Positions 46,383 to 58,429 of a stretch of 64,000 nt of DNA are shown in pieces. The notes beneath the pieces were generated by a model that was given only the letters and a program-made list of their open reading frames with translations, did no database searches and was not told the DNA's origin. The number at the start of each line of letters is the position of its first letter. The stretch's first letter is position 1. The stretch lies in contig WNNJ02000601.1 in the NCBI GenBank assembly GCA_012934845.2, forward strand, positions 1 through 64,000, in the 5' to 3' direction. Source of the DNA: Pomphorhynchus laevis. Its lineage: Eukaryota; Acanthocephala; Palaeacanthocephala; Echinorhynchida; Pomphorhynchidae. A program made the translations under genes and the position numbers.

Positions 46383-48560
46383 CTATGTTATATCTTGCCA
46401 CATAAGTGGTGTAGCTTGTGTTAGGCCTTGTGGACATTCTGCCATTAACTGTGCAATCCAAAACATCTCTCTCGATTTACGTACTCGAGCATTCACCAAA
46501 CCACTTTCGATGATGATGTAGTTATACGTTTCTAAGGCGTGATGCGTGAGTGCGTGTGCTACTGCTCCATCTGTTGGACTTCGTTTTTTAATGTCTGCAC
46601 GTCTGTTATTTATTCTTATATTCAGACCATTAGAGGTTTCACCGACATATTGTTTGTCACATCTTACGCATGTCGCCAAATAAACACAATTGTTCGTAAT
46701 ACAGTTTGTGTCGGCTCGTAGATTGTAAATAAGGCCGATGATGCTACTGAGAAATCTCTTTGATATCGGTATCAGCCTACATGTTTTACAACGAGATTTA
46801 TCGCACGGCTTACAGTATTGAGTTTGGGTTTTCGACACACCGATTTCACCTATTAATTCATCTTTGATCTTTGCTGAAACTAAATGCTTTCTTATCGTTT
46901 GTCCTACCCTTAAATATACAATGGACAGATTTCCGGTAATATCAATCTCTTTGTATGCTTTTAGCATGTCTCGACTCAAACTACTTAATGCTATATGATA
47001 TGGGAGTATGTATACAGTTTCGCTTTCTTTTGGTCCGAATTTATTTAATAGTTTCTTCCTTGTTATACTTCGCACTTTCTGTAGCTCCTGATCAATTTAA
47101 CGTTTATGATAATTTCTCTTCATAAGAAATTTAATTTCTTGTTCTATAGCTTCCCACTTCCCATTTGATTTACTCGAAATTTTGATCATCCTCTTAAATT
47201 CATTTTGTATTATAGATCGTTTCGTGGTACTACAATGAAAGCTAGCTTTGTGAAGGTATTTGCATTTGATTCTAGTTTTCTGTAAGGTCGTGTAATTTTG
47301 TTTGTTCTGTCTCCAATCACCTCTTTATCAATTGTAACGTCAAGGAAATGGGGTGACCAACTTCTGATGCATGTGAATGTCATCAGTCCTTCATTCAGGT
47401 GCGCTACAAAGTCATTCAATGCATCTCCTGCTGTCCATAAAACGAATATATCGTCTAGATATCTTAATTAGGTGTGTGGTTTATGTTTGGCTGTAGACTA
47501 TTTTATTCGTTTCGAACATGTCCATGAACAATACAGCATATAAAGGAGCTAGTGGTGTGCCCATTGCGGTTCCTGATATTTGTAAATACAATTGTTCCAT
47601 AAATTGGATTACATTATTACAAAGAACAATTTCTGTCGCATCCAGTATAATTTCATATGTTGAATTATTCAATACTTTCGTTGCTTCTCTCACAGCTTGA
47701 AGTCCATCTTCGGTTGGAATATTTGTGTACAAAGATTCCACAGCGAGAGTAAATAGGATGGCATTCTGTGAAATGGTGAGTTTAATTTCAAATTTTCTCA
47801 AAAAATCATCGGTACTTTCAATATGAGCTTTGATATTTTGTAAAAGTGGTTTTAATTTGAAATTAACCCATCTAGATAAGGCTTCAGTAGGAGTTCCTAT
47901 ACAGCTTACTATTGGTCGCCAGGGCAAGGTATTTTGTCTTTGTGTATCTTAGGTAACATATTTAACTTCCCTGCTAGATTGCTTCCCGCTAATAATTTTG
48001 CGCCCGCTATTGTGTCAAGCCCGCCTTTCTGTGTATATTTGGACACAAACTCCGAGACTCGTATAGATGCTTGTGCTAGTACTTCACTTGATGATTGTGA
48101 ATATGTGTCTGAATTTAGGTGTCGTTTTGCTTATGATATGTATTCATTTCGATCCCAGAGCACAATCTTTCCACCTTTATCAGCTGGTTTAATTACAATG
48201 TCTTTCCGATTTCTTAGTTCGTTTAAAGCTTTAACTTGTGTTCTTGTGAGATTGGGCTTAGATCGGAAATTTGAAGAAAGATTTGAATATTTCATAAATA
48301 CCTTTCTTCCAATTGCATTTATAGCAGAATTTTTCGAAGTAGTGTATTTTATAGATTGAAAGTATTCGATACGCGTTTGTCGGATACTCTTCATTGTGGG
48401 ATACCGACTAAACTCACGTTCACTTGTTGCAAAATTAAGTCCAAGTGACAATCATGATTTGGTATCCTCTGTCAATTCCATTGTTGCCAAATTTTTATTA
48501 AAGACATCGTAATCGTTGTGGAAATGGGTTTCAACAGATCGATTGTTCATCGTTGCTTAT
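46383..48560 (-). pseudogene. Nearly full-length PLE (N-terminus, RT, GIY-YIG)
   Basis: The most complete PLE here. It runs from an N-terminal part (48131-48451, ending IVIKPADKGGKIVLWDRNEY) to RT at 47481-47927 (MPWRPIVSCIGTPTEALSRW, then SGTAMGTPLAPLYAV). Near 47440-47470 lies LRYLDDIFVLW, in another frame, followed by thumb and linker (47210-47419). Last is an open 230-aa segment (46383-47075) with the CX2C finger CKPCDKSRCKTC and a complete GIY-YIG nuclease (CVYLATCVRCDKQYVGETS, RINNRR, REMFWIAQL). RT motif A reads TLAVESLYTNIP, so the catalytic Asp is replaced by Ala. With three or four frame changes it is inactive, but the endonuclease domain is well kept. Confidence 0.88.
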
Positions 48561-48600
48561 GTTATATATTGCAACTGTTGATGATATTAGAATTAGTTAT

Positions 48601-48630
48601 AATAGTTTGTATTTGTCAATACAAACTATT
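48601..48630. repeat. Short perfect hairpin
   Basis: 13-bp arms (aatagtttgtatt) with a 4-base loop. It lies just outside the PLE N-terminus, and another 10-bp-arm palindrome lies at 48807-48827. Confidence 0.7.
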
Positions 48631-48959
48631 AGAGCGCGGATAAGCGGATTGCAAAATCAATTATTCAATTGATAGAGCACTTAGAAAGACGTATAATCAC
48701 ATCACACAAAAATTTTCGAAAAACGACTTGCATCACCAACTCAAAAACGAAGATAGGCATCGTTAATACGCGTATTCGGATCATTGCTTTTTCATATTGT
48801 TTTTTTGAATACTTTTTAAAAGTATTCCCAAATAGTAAACGAAGAAAACAAATACAATTAAGGAAATTATGTATAAGCATATAAATGATATAAAGCTTGC
48901 ATTTTAAATAAGTTCGAAGCTTAAGCACTTCAAAATTCAACAAAATATTAAGAACTTTT

Positions 48960-49420
48960 TACTACTGTAAGTTTTGCAAGAACAAAATGATGCGACAAGC
49001 GACTTACATAATGGCCATACTGAGCAAGATGATTTTGTAAAACATTGTATAAAAGATCATGGTTGTTATAAGGATTTGTTCAGGCTCACAATTACTGAGA
49101 CGAACATAACTGATGCAGCTAAACGAAAAAAGCTCGAACAAAAATGTGTTAACTGATGCAGCTGAGCATCCAATCAAAACGACAATAGCAAAGCTAAAAG
49201 GAACGCAAATAGAAACAACAACAAAAACGCTGGCTTAAACGGCACCTAATTTAAACAGTAACGACAATAATATCGCACATTGTAACGCTAATAAGAACGT
49301 ATTTAGAACGTATGTTAAGAACATACGTTCTTATTCATATGTATGAATAAGAACGTATATTACTTGGGTAACATATCGAACCTCCCTGCTAGATTGCTTC
49401 CCGGAGGGATCAGGTTCCAC
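48960..49420 (+). pseudogene. PLE scraps and AACG-rich low-complexity sequence
   Basis: 48974-49156 resembles the C-terminal part of a PLE GIY-YIG domain (DDFVKHCIKDHGCYKDLF, then KRKKLEQ). From 49160 to 49340 the sequence is rich in short aacg and agaaac repeats. Two overlapping palindromes follow (49305-49331 and 49323-49358). Near 49370-49410 a scrap of PLE RT on the minus strand matches 47945-47985. Confidence 0.5.
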
Positions 49421-50340
49421 CAAGCGAATACGAACGCGACGCTTTACGAAAGCGCCAATCAAAATATTCTAACAGTTAAGTGCCAAAACGAAGCACACTA
49501 TGGTTCGAAGTCTCGACATGCGGAGCTTAAGAAATTTTGGTCTTTGGTGTGCGGGACGTACTATTAACAAGAAGACTAATCGCAAGATTGCGCAGGTTTA
49601 CCAAAGGCGCACCTGATCGCTCCTACTTTATGACTGATGCTGGGCCCGTTTTAGGATCAAATTAGCTCTCTTCAGGACATTTTTGAATCTATACAAGTCA
49701 AATCCGGCAGTCCACAAACTGATAGTGGTTGATTGTGCAAAATGATGAGCAGAAGATTGAGATGGGCTAGCTGATCTTTTAATCTTAAAGAGAAACGGCT
49801 GATGTCCGAGAATACATTTTGCATCTGTGTCACGGTAAAAAGGATGTGGTATCATCATATGCAACTAGATGTTGATCACGGTGAAAAGGTTTTAGCATTA
49901 CAATGGACGCAGCAAAAAATAAAATAGTAGAAATGGTCGATCCTTGATCCACACTTGTAGCAAAAGAAACACTAATAGAAACAACAACAGTAATGATAAG
50001 AACGACAATAGAAACGCTCATAGAAACTTCTAAATACACAATATTAAGTCCAATTAGAACGGCAATAGAAAGGTTAATAGGAACGCAAATATAAACTTCA
50101 ACAAATACAGAAACAGCAACAGAAAATTTAATGCGCTTACGCAAATAGCAACGATAATAGGATCGCAAATACGACTAACAACTCGAGGTAATTAGATTTA
50201 AATACCTTGAGTAGTTGACTGCTGTTGCCGAACAGCAACATCAGTTATCAATCGTCGAGAAATACCTTCATGAATATTAACTTCTACGTTTATGTCTAAA
50301 AAGGTAAACTGTTCATTAGCTATCGCAACAGCTACTGGCA
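49420..50340. other. Unassigned region, partly AACG/ATAGAAAC low-complexity
   Basis: 49420-49620 is less AT-rich than its neighbours but has no motif I recognise. 49628-49864 on the minus strand is a 78-aa frame of unknown nature. 49900-50180 is a degenerate repeat of aatagaaacg-like words, related to 49160-49340. No gene is supported. Confidence 0.35.
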
Positions 50341-50345
50341 CTTAA

Positions 50346-50979
50346 TCAGTAGTCAAAAAACAATCGATGTATATATGACAACCAGGCAACTCCGTAAAAT
50401 AATATGTTGATCTGAGTGCTCCCGACAGTTATAATAGTAATTAGACTTTGTGACATACGACGTGATATTCCAAGTGTCGTTTGTAAATCAGAGATAACAA
50501 GAATATTTTTAATAATCTGGCCACGATAGTAAGTAGAAAAACAATCTGCCAAGCTTCCACTTCGGTTGTGGGCCCCGCAGAAGTCGACTATGTAATTTCC
50601 TAAAGCTGAACTTTGTGCACGACTTAAATGCTCTTGGACACCTCACGGACAGCGTTGCCGTTCATTGCGGTGTAGAATTAGAATTGCGTGCCTATATTAT
50701 TTTCTTAGCTAAGCTCAAAACCTAAATTTGCCTCATACGCAAAAGCAAATTGGTAAACCAAGTAGAGGGTTCAATAGTATGCATCTCTCTAAATCAATTT
50801 GTTGCATTAGCGCCTGTTATCGAGTTTTCGCCTACATGAATGTATGTGTCATCATCTTTATTCTCAGCAATAATTTGCTCTAATTGCTCATTTGATAGAT
50901 TAGGCTCACCAAACTCTTCCACATCGACGTCTACTGACTCTCGATTTGGGACAATTTTTGTGGGGATACACTTTTCCAT
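50346..50979 (-). pseudogene. Unrecognised coding-like remnant
   Basis: An acidic 61-aa frame (50794-50979, VDVDVEEFGEPNLSNEQLEQ) and a 68-aa frame (50346-50552) lie on the same strand, with broken coding-like sequence between them. The acidic part resembles the N-terminal regions of some DNA transposases only in composition. I do not recognise a family. Confidence 0.25.
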
Positions 50980-50999
50980 CTAGAAATCTTGGCAGCTGG

Positions 51000-52210
51000 A
51001 CTAGATATTGGACTATCGTTCACAACTTGTTTAGAATTGCATCAATTTAATTCAAACAAAACTTGTTATCCAAGTTTTCAAAAAATTAGTAAATCAACAC
51101 CATACGACGATAAAAATGTTGAAACTTTGAAAAAACGTGAAAGATATCTTTTCCAAATTTAATAAGCGCAACTATTGTTAGCTTGGCAGCTAAAACTTGT
51201 ACACTTTGATAGATTTCGTTGCTCATTTTCAATCTCTAGATATTTCGTATATGTTGAGATTCTGAGCTTATAAGACTTTTTGTTTTGTGAGTTACTACAC
51301 TGCAGTATGTAAATATTAAAACAAATATTTAACATTCATTTTATACTAAAAATGAAATAATCATATATATGGCTTACGTAGGAAAGCCATATACTTTAAG
51401 GCAGACGATAATAAAATGATCAAATAGTAAGAAATGATTTCCTCGATTTGTTCTCTACTTTATAGTTAAAAAGTTTGCTTTATAGACGTATTATCAAACT
51501 TATTCAACTGAAATACTTTGTGCCAATACTTACCTAAAATATCGATGTTTGTTGAGTACCAAGTTTGTTGAGTTTAATCTCTTGGTGTATATATAAACAT
51601 TTCATATCATCAGCAGTTGCACATTTTAATACTGTAAGCGGTACGTTTAAGTTAAGGAGGAATATTTTCATATGTTTCGTTCAATGTATGTATTTTGTCT
51701 CTCCATATTTGCGAATATATGCATTTTCAATCTTCCGACATTAAGAACGTAATATATTCATTGTACAACTAGCGTTACTTATTCCAAGTTACCGGGCGTA
51801 AAAGTGCTGCGGTTATTTATCTATATGTTCTGGGTGCATCATGACGTAATCAGCTTCGCACAGTCTTTCTGTGGAGCAAGTATACCTGGCAACTTTTTAT
51901 ATCCAAAATATTCGACGTGTTCTAGGCTTTTAACAATTTTACTCTTATATTGCTCTTATATTTTACTTATATTGCTCATACAATTTTACTCTTATATCGA
52001 AGGTTGTTTGAAGATATTATAAAATTCATTGGTACTAAGTTTGTTTTCTTGTCGGTTTGCACATTGATGATGGAATCAAAATCGTTGCTAACATCTGTTC
52101 ATGTAACATTTTCTTTTGTAGGGACCGCAGCAAACAAAACACAACAATGAAACATAAACACTAAAAATGTACAACAAAAGTACAAAACATAGGTATTCAT
52201 AAGAAAGCAA
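51000..52210. other. AT-rich sequence with no recognised feature
   Basis: Only short frames without motifs were found (for example 51804-52022, plus). No RNA gene or repeat end is visible. Confidence 0.4.
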
Positions 52211-52216
52211 TAAAAA

Positions 52217-54360
52217 TTAAGAAATATAATAACAAAATAGAGGAAAATAAAACATTTTAAACGGTAGATTGCAGCTATAATTTATATTATATAAAAATAA
52301 AATAAAAAATAAAAAATAAAATTTTTTGTTATAATCAAAGGATCCCGTTTGTTGTAATTTTAAGGTCAAGTCAGCTTTATTGCCAACCATTAAGTTATCC
52401 TTTAGTTTGTTAATATGAAACGCTTCTAAGATCTTGCGTTTAAACATACTGGATTCTGTTGATAATACGGTAGTTCCATCGAAATCAATTATGTGATCAT
52501 TATTAATGCTATGATCAACTAAGGCATTGCTTGTTCCACGTTTAAGTGTGTATTTATGCTGGCTTACTCTTTTATTTATACCTTACCCAGTTTGACATTT
52601 GTATATTTTATCGCAGTCTTTATAAGGGATTTTATAAACAACGGATGGATTGTTGTTGATGGATTTGATTTTTAAAAAATTATACAATGTAGACATTCTT
52701 TTATTAAAGAAAACAATATCATCGGATGTTGAAATTTGATTTTCATTAACGTATTTGAAAAAACGATTATTTCATATATCATTAATATATAGAAACCCAA
52801 CATACTTCCGTTTTTTTAAAGAACCAAGAATATGAATTTTATAAGTTGGTGTCTTATATAAAGCCTTTTAAACCGCCCACCTTGGAAATTGGTTTTATCT
52901 TAATGTGTCAATTATTAAGCCCTCACCTTATTTCATCTCGACAAAATCAGAGCAAATCAAATTGTTTCGCAAAGACAATGAGCTAGTAGTAGCTACTTTC
53001 CAAATGTTAGGGGTATTTGAAGACCATGGAAAGGTTTTATTCCAACTTTCTGAAAAACTGATGTTTTCATAATATTGTTTGGAAACGTGCTAACGCGTAC
53101 ATCTAAAAAAGTCTAAGAATTATTTTGCTCATTCGTCATTTTCCATTGTATGTCTCTATCAAAATTATTTAAATTATATAACAACCCTTTAACGTATATG
53201 TAATCAGGAACAACAACAAATGTATCGCCGACATAATGAACCCACATTTTAATTTCAGAAAAGATTTTTTCCAGATGATTATCTTCCCATGATCTCATAT
53301 AGAGTTCGCTCAAAATATGTGCTAGATGGTTACCCATTGCCAATCCATTCGTTTGTTCATATAGTTCTCCATCAAATTCAAATGTCATGCCAATAGTACA
53401 CATTTTTAATATATCGAACCATTGATGGTATGCTAAGTTTATGTCGTCAGGATTTCCTTCAGATAGTAAATTACATGCTATCCTTTGGCCTTCAATGTAG
53501 GTATATTAGTAAACATTGATATTACATCAAAACAAATGCATTTTTTATCTACCACATCCATATTGTGAATCCTTTGGGAGAATTCAATAAATACCATCAT
53601 TTATACATGAAAAATGTTATCCAATAAGTTTTGATTTTAACTTTTGTGCGATATATTTAGACAATTTATGCGCGTATGTCATATAGGAAGCAACAATTGG
53701 CATAGCCGCATGTTCTTCTTTGCGTATTTTGGGAGGAGATATAAAAATGCATGTTTTGCATTTTTTGATAAAGACAAATTATATGTTAGTGAACTTATCC
53801 TTTTTTGACGATAAATTTCTTTCAAGTGTTTTTAAATTTTCATACACAAGAAATAAAACGTAAATTACAAATAATAAATTATGTCCAAGTCTTGCCGATC
53901 GCTCGTCCGCTCAACCGTTCCCAGAATGCAACTATCGTTGTAGCGTTAGATTGCAACGCTCAACCTCTGCAGCAGGAAATCCGTAGACCGCCGCTCTTCG
54001 GTCACTGCTATTATCCGCCGACCTATTTTGTGCATTAGGCCTCCAGCCTACTCGCCCAACGCACCAAGCGTTTCCACGGCGACCTGCACAAAATTGTAGA
54101 TAGGCGTCATGCAGGCGTATTTGCTAGGTTTCATGTCCTCTGCTCAATTAGCTTCTTTCAAGAAATTTTTAAATTTAGTTTGACTTCGTAAAGTATTATC
54201 ACATGATACTTCCTTAAATTTGTTGTCATTTATTACTTCATTAGCTCTTTGTGATTTATATCTTTTTGTGATATATTTGTAATGATCATTAAACCGGCTG
54301 TTGACGGGATCGTCCATTATGAGATCCTTTTTGTATATATTGTAATTGAGTTAAACCGCC
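52217..54360 (-). pseudogene. Neptune-like PLE, second PLE lineage
   Basis: A PLE of a different lineage from the others. From right to left on the minus strand: an N-terminal part near 54150-54345 (with VNSRFNDHYKYITKRYK), a degraded RT, then a kept block at 53113-53403 (GELYEQTNGLAMGNHLAHIL, WVHYVGDTFVVV). Near 52600-52680 lies the GIY-YIG start (VVYKIPYKDCDKIYKCQTG). It ends with ALVDHSINNDH and MFKRKILEAFHINK (52390-52540). The RT box is YVGD, so one catalytic Asp is lost. VYKIPC-like GIY-YIG motifs without the CX2C-rich finger suit Neptune-type PLEs. There are several stops and frameshifts. Confidence 0.75.
53970..54150. repeat. GC-rich repeat, copy 1
   Basis: It runs from ctgcagcaggaaatccgtag to gcgtatttgct and is clearly more GC-rich than its surroundings. 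It recurs at 55722-55890. In both places it joins the same PLE N-terminal sequence, so it is probably the 5' region of the Neptune-like PLE. Confidence 0.7.
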
Positions 54361-54429
54361 AAAAAAAAGACAGAAATAAATCAAGTGCTCTGATTTATTA
54401 GTGTGAATTAAAATTATCAAGTGCTCTTA

Positions 54430-54680
54430 TTGTTTAACTCAATTACAATATATATATGCTTTTTCTTGAAAAATTCCTCCTGCCTTTCGACCGTCAGACG
54501 AAAGGACATCTCGTGTGATTCTACTAGATAGATCGACACGGAAGACACGTAGCTACGTGGGTATTAGCTGTGATGTCCGGGAGGAAAAAACAAGCAAAAA
54601 GGAGAGAAAGGGTAGTATCTTACAAGCGACTAGGTATGTCTGCTGGGTTAGACGCAGTCGGTATCGAATGTATAGGTATA
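54430..54680. other. Unassigned segment between the PLE and the polymerase fossil
   Basis: It contains a 7-bp-arm hairpin (cctttcg, about 54483-54505) and short frames without motifs. Base composition is less AT-rich than its neighbours. No gene is recognised. Confidence 0.35.
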
Positions 54681-54689
54681 CCATGCATA

Positions 54690-55070
54690 CCCTGTAGGTA
54701 AAGGTTGCCCATTGGCACTGGTCTCGCTCTCCCTTTGAGGACAATGATACACTCCTTGATTGTCTGTGGATATCTCAGCGTCTGGGTTTAGTTGATGACC
54801 ACACCAGGCGGCTAATAATTCAGACTCGAAAATTTAAACTTCATATGGTAATTCATATGTGTACAACTTCCCTTCTGATCCCACAATGCCAACCTGAGAT
54901 TCGGTAGCATCCATGAAAATCTTTTCATGACATGCTTTGTGCGGCTTAGGTAGTACCAGGGGATCCTTATCAATGAGCCACTCTAAAAACCAGGACTGCC
55001 AAGGATCGTCCTGGTTGAGGAGCTTATACGCAGTGGAAAAGAAAGGCAGATAGTAATTGATCAGGTTTCT
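54690..55070 (-). pseudogene. Fragment of the hepadna-like RT-RNase H gene (fossil)
   Basis: It corresponds to the part of the plus-strand polymerase fossil from about 35695 to 36060 (INYYLPFFSTAYKLL, then FMDATESQVGIVG and the TDNQ motif). It lies directly downstream of a nucleoprotein-like fossil on the same strand. It is broken and partial. Confidence 0.7.
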
Positions 55071-55079
55071 CAAACAAGC

Positions 55080-55500
55080 ACAGCAAGCAAAAATAAAATT
55101 AAACACATCAAACATATAGAAATTATTTAGTAGACATTTGAGCAATCTCTCTAGCAATCTTCTTGTTATTGAAACTTTTGTGCGAATCACTTTTAATCTT
55201 TCTATCTAGGGTGTCCGCACTGTCATCCATTTCCCAGATATTCCCTGCGCCATATTTAGCCTCAAACCTATCAGTAAAGTCTGGCCTTGTCTCCTCCCTA
55301 CATAGAATGTGACCTAACAGGGTTATAGCAGTAAACTTTAGTTCTCCATAGATACCTTTTACGAATACAGTGTCGGCATACACTCTAGCCAACTTTGTTG
55401 CTTGGGAAGTTATAGTCTTTATCGTATTGCCTCCTCCTACGGCTCCGCAGAAGGCCATGGTTCCCAAGAATGATCTCTGATCTATGGAATCCCTCGAGGA
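55080..55500 (-). pseudogene. Nucleoprotein-like C-terminal fragment, second copy (fossil)
   Basis: It matches the C-terminal piece of the relic at 41.6-41.96 kb (AFCGAVGGG, ATKLARVYADTVF, LLGHILCREETRPDFTD). The 40-bp link between this gene and the polymerase fragment (caagcacagcaagcaaaaat) also follows the 41.6-kb copy. The junction is therefore an inherited part of one element or locus. Partial and broken. Confidence 0.55.
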
Positions 55501-55519
55501 TCTGGGAAATACTTAAGAT

Positions 55520-55722
55520 GAGCATACAATATATATAGCTTTTAAATCCGATTGAGTTAAACTGTGCTCCGTGAGCTAATAAGCTTCAGTTTTATAATTG
55601 TAAATGTTTCAAAAAACCGGAGTTCGATTACAAGTAGAGCAGACTTCCTTATCACTCCTAGACGAGCTGATAGTTGCCGGCAGCACTCATCAGTAGGGTG
55701 AACTACATTCAGTCGTTACGGC
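55520..55722. repeat. Satellite unit next to the nucleoprotein-like fragment
   Basis: It matches the ~360-bp satellite of 60.7-61.7 kb (gttaaactgtgctccg, then gcagacttccttatcactcc and a ctgat...atcag hairpin). Only one unit is present here. Confidence 0.75.
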
Positions 55723-56100
55723 TGCAGCAGGAAATCCGTAGACCGCCGCTCTTCGGTCACTGCTATTATCCGCCGACCTATTTTGTGCATTAGGCCTCCC
55801 GACTACTCGCCCAACGCACCAAGCGTTTCCACGGCGACCTGCACAAATTTATAGATCGGCGTCATGCAGGCGTATTTGCTGGGCTTCATGTCCTCTTCTC
55901 AATTAGCTTCTTTCAAGAAAGTTTTAAATTTAGTTTGACTTCGTAAAGTATTATCACATGATACTTCCTTAAATTTGTTGTCATTTATTACTTCATTATC
56001 TAATGCTATATATTCCAGTTTATCAAAATTACAAAACAATTTCCTTTTTAGTCTTACATGCTACTAGGTCACTATCTATTAATTCTTTTTGTAGTATGGT
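55722..56100 (-). repeat. GC-rich repeat, copy 2, with Neptune-like PLE N-terminus
   Basis: It matches 53970-54240 and then diverges near 56000. It is a truncated 5' part of the same PLE family. Confidence 0.65.
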
Positions 56101-56229
56101 TTAAGTCCTTTCCAAAAATAGCTGATGTCGGTAATATATATAATAAAACTGAATTCAATAGCTGCTGGCTGGGATCCATATTGGATACGTGCAAATAATA
56201 AATGATCGTTACAGTAACCAACCGAAGAC

Positions 56230-56340
56230 CAGAGACAAATTGTTTATTTCGACAACGTTTCGATCCTCACTTGGTTCGTTATCAAGTCAAATTATCTACA
56301 ATTTCAACAAAAATTTTAGAAAATATTGCATATAAAGAAA
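56230..56340 (-). repeat. PLE terminal segment
   Basis: On the minus strand it reads cttgataacgaaccaagtg, then aggatcgaaacgttgtcg. This cgaaacg-type end is common at PLE termini. It closes the PLE at 56345-57996. Confidence 0.5.
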
Positions 56341-56344
56341 TGAA

Positions 56345-58000
56345 TGCAATAACATTAAGTTAAATGACCTATAGTGGATTCATGTTATGTCCTGCCATTA
56401 CATCATTAGCAGCTGTATCCAAATGGCACAACAGCCATCAGTTAGCTAATCCAATAAGCTTTTCTTGCCTTGCGTAACTTAGAATCCCCTCAGTTGCCTT
56501 CAATAATCGTATATTTATAGCGCTAGATATTTTCAGTAACACCGTGTTGTATTGCGTGATTTACCGCGTCACCTGTGTTTGTTTTTTGTTTATGTGACAA
56601 CGGCGATTGTTTATTCTGATGCTAAATTGTGCTGATGTTTCACCGACATACTGCTTAAAACACATTACACAGGTTGCAACGTACACACAGTTAATTGTAG
56701 TGCATGTATCGGGCTTATTCAAGGTATTCTTCTTTCCAGAATTCTTTCAAACGTATCATGCGTATGGCTTAACCAGTTGAAAAGCATGCAGTTACTTCGT
56801 TTGTACAAGCAGCCAGTAATACACAGAAAATGTCATCGATATAGCGAAGCCATAATTTCGGTTTCAGCATTTGTTTTTCAATAAATGACTGCTCGACTTC
56901 AGACAAGTATAAACTTGCGTAAGACGGTCCAACTGGGCTTCCCATTGCCGTTCCTTGGAGCTGTTTACAAAGTTTATTATTGAAATTGAACGTATTTGAT
57001 TCATAATTGAGCTTGAGGGATTCAATTAGTCGTTTACTCTCCATTCAAAATTCGTTTTTAGACAGAATGCTCGAAATCGTTTCGAGTCCCTTTTCCGTAT
57101 CGATAAACGCATATAAATATTCAACGTCAAGAGTTATAATAATGGTATTATCATCAAAGTCGTTGCATATTTCTGTGAACCTACGTAAGAATTCGTCGGT
57201 GCTTCCCAAATATGAGGGTGTTTTGCGAAGAACGGGAAGCAGCTTAAAATGTACATGTCGAGACAGTGCTTATGTTACCGTACCAATGTTGCTAATGATA
57301 GGTCGGCCAGGACATGGCACAATTCCTTTGTGTATTTTTTGGTAGAAGATACGTCCCACCCGGCTTAGGTAATAACACCTTAAGTTCACCACTTGATTCT
57401 CTATACAGCCGATCAATATCATTAGATACATTATGTACTATATAATTATGGTCAGCCTCTTAAATAGCAGTATATGCTTCGCTGTTCAATTCCCGTCAGC
57501 CCTCGTTAATGTAATCAGCTGTATTCCACACAACTATTTTTCCGCCTTTGTCAGCTGGTTTTACTTCGATAGACTCATCATTTCCGACTTCTTTAATCAC
57601 CTTAAATTGATCCACTGTAATAATACGAATACCCTTGTATCTCGGTAGAACGTCAATATACATCTTTATTACAGCGATTGACAAGATTGCCTTAGTGATT
57701 GTACTCGTTAAATTGTAATCTTTCATTGTCTTTTCATCTGCTGCAACACACCCAATTTTGCGCAGATTTTGTGTGAAGTTATAACAATTAAACTCAACAG
57801 GTGTTGGAACAAACGATAACCCTCGAGATAATATACTATGTTGAAAATCAGTAAGTTTAATATTCGAAATTTTAACGATATTATCGCCTAAGCATTCAGT
57901 TTGCACTGGCGTTTGTCTGTTGAGATGTCGTGACGGATTCTGAGTGTAATTTTTAAGTTCATGAGGATGTACTACCCGATGACATAGTGACGACAATTTA
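56345..58000 (-). pseudogene. PLE with internal deletion, longer copy
   Basis: The N-terminal domain at 57496-57996 is open (166 aa, ending IEVKPADKGGKIVVWNTADYINEG). RT pieces follow (57040-57490), then 56769-57044 with LQGTAMGSPVGPSYASL and LRYIDDIFCVLL. A direct join to GIY-YIG sequence comes next (56560-56720, INCVYVATC, then YVGETS). The RT thumb and linker are absent, exactly as at 14448-15205. The two copies are about 97% alike where they overlap. Several frameshifts are present. Confidence 0.85.
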
Positions 58001-58254
58001 CGTTTTTTGTTTTAAAAGCTTATCATATTACAAATTATCAGTCATCAACGCAATATCCCCAAGCCGCTGCACAAAAATCTCTAAGAACACGAAGTAATTT
58101 AAATTCAGTTTGCCGTAGTACATTACCATATTTGATGTAATTTCTGGTCTTTTAATTTGTCAATAAGTAAAAAATTAACTTGCATTGTTTTTTAGATGTA
58201 AAGCTTTAGGAATAACTTTATTGTGAATACAAAATCGCAGGAATTGAAAGTGAG

Positions 58255-58410
58255 ATAATATATTAGCTCTTTGTGATTTATATCTTTTTGTGATATATAT
58301 GTAATGATCATTAAACCGGCTGTTGACGGGATCGTCCATTATGAGATCCTTTTTGTATATATTGTAATTGAGTTAAACCGCCAAAAGAAAGACAGATATA
58401 AATCAAGTGC
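58255..58410 (-). repeat. Neptune-like PLE N-terminal scrap, third copy
   Basis: It matches 54230-54390 (tagctctttgtgatttatatc, then ccggctgttgacgggatcgt). It is cut at a tatata stretch, after which another PLE begins. Confidence 0.65.
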
Positions 58411-58429
58411 TCTGATTATATATATGTAC

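Noticed and set aside
54473-54520. Hammerhead-like ctgacg...gaaa on the minus strand near 54490
   Set aside because: The core reads CTGACGG instead of CTGANGA and there is no stem II.
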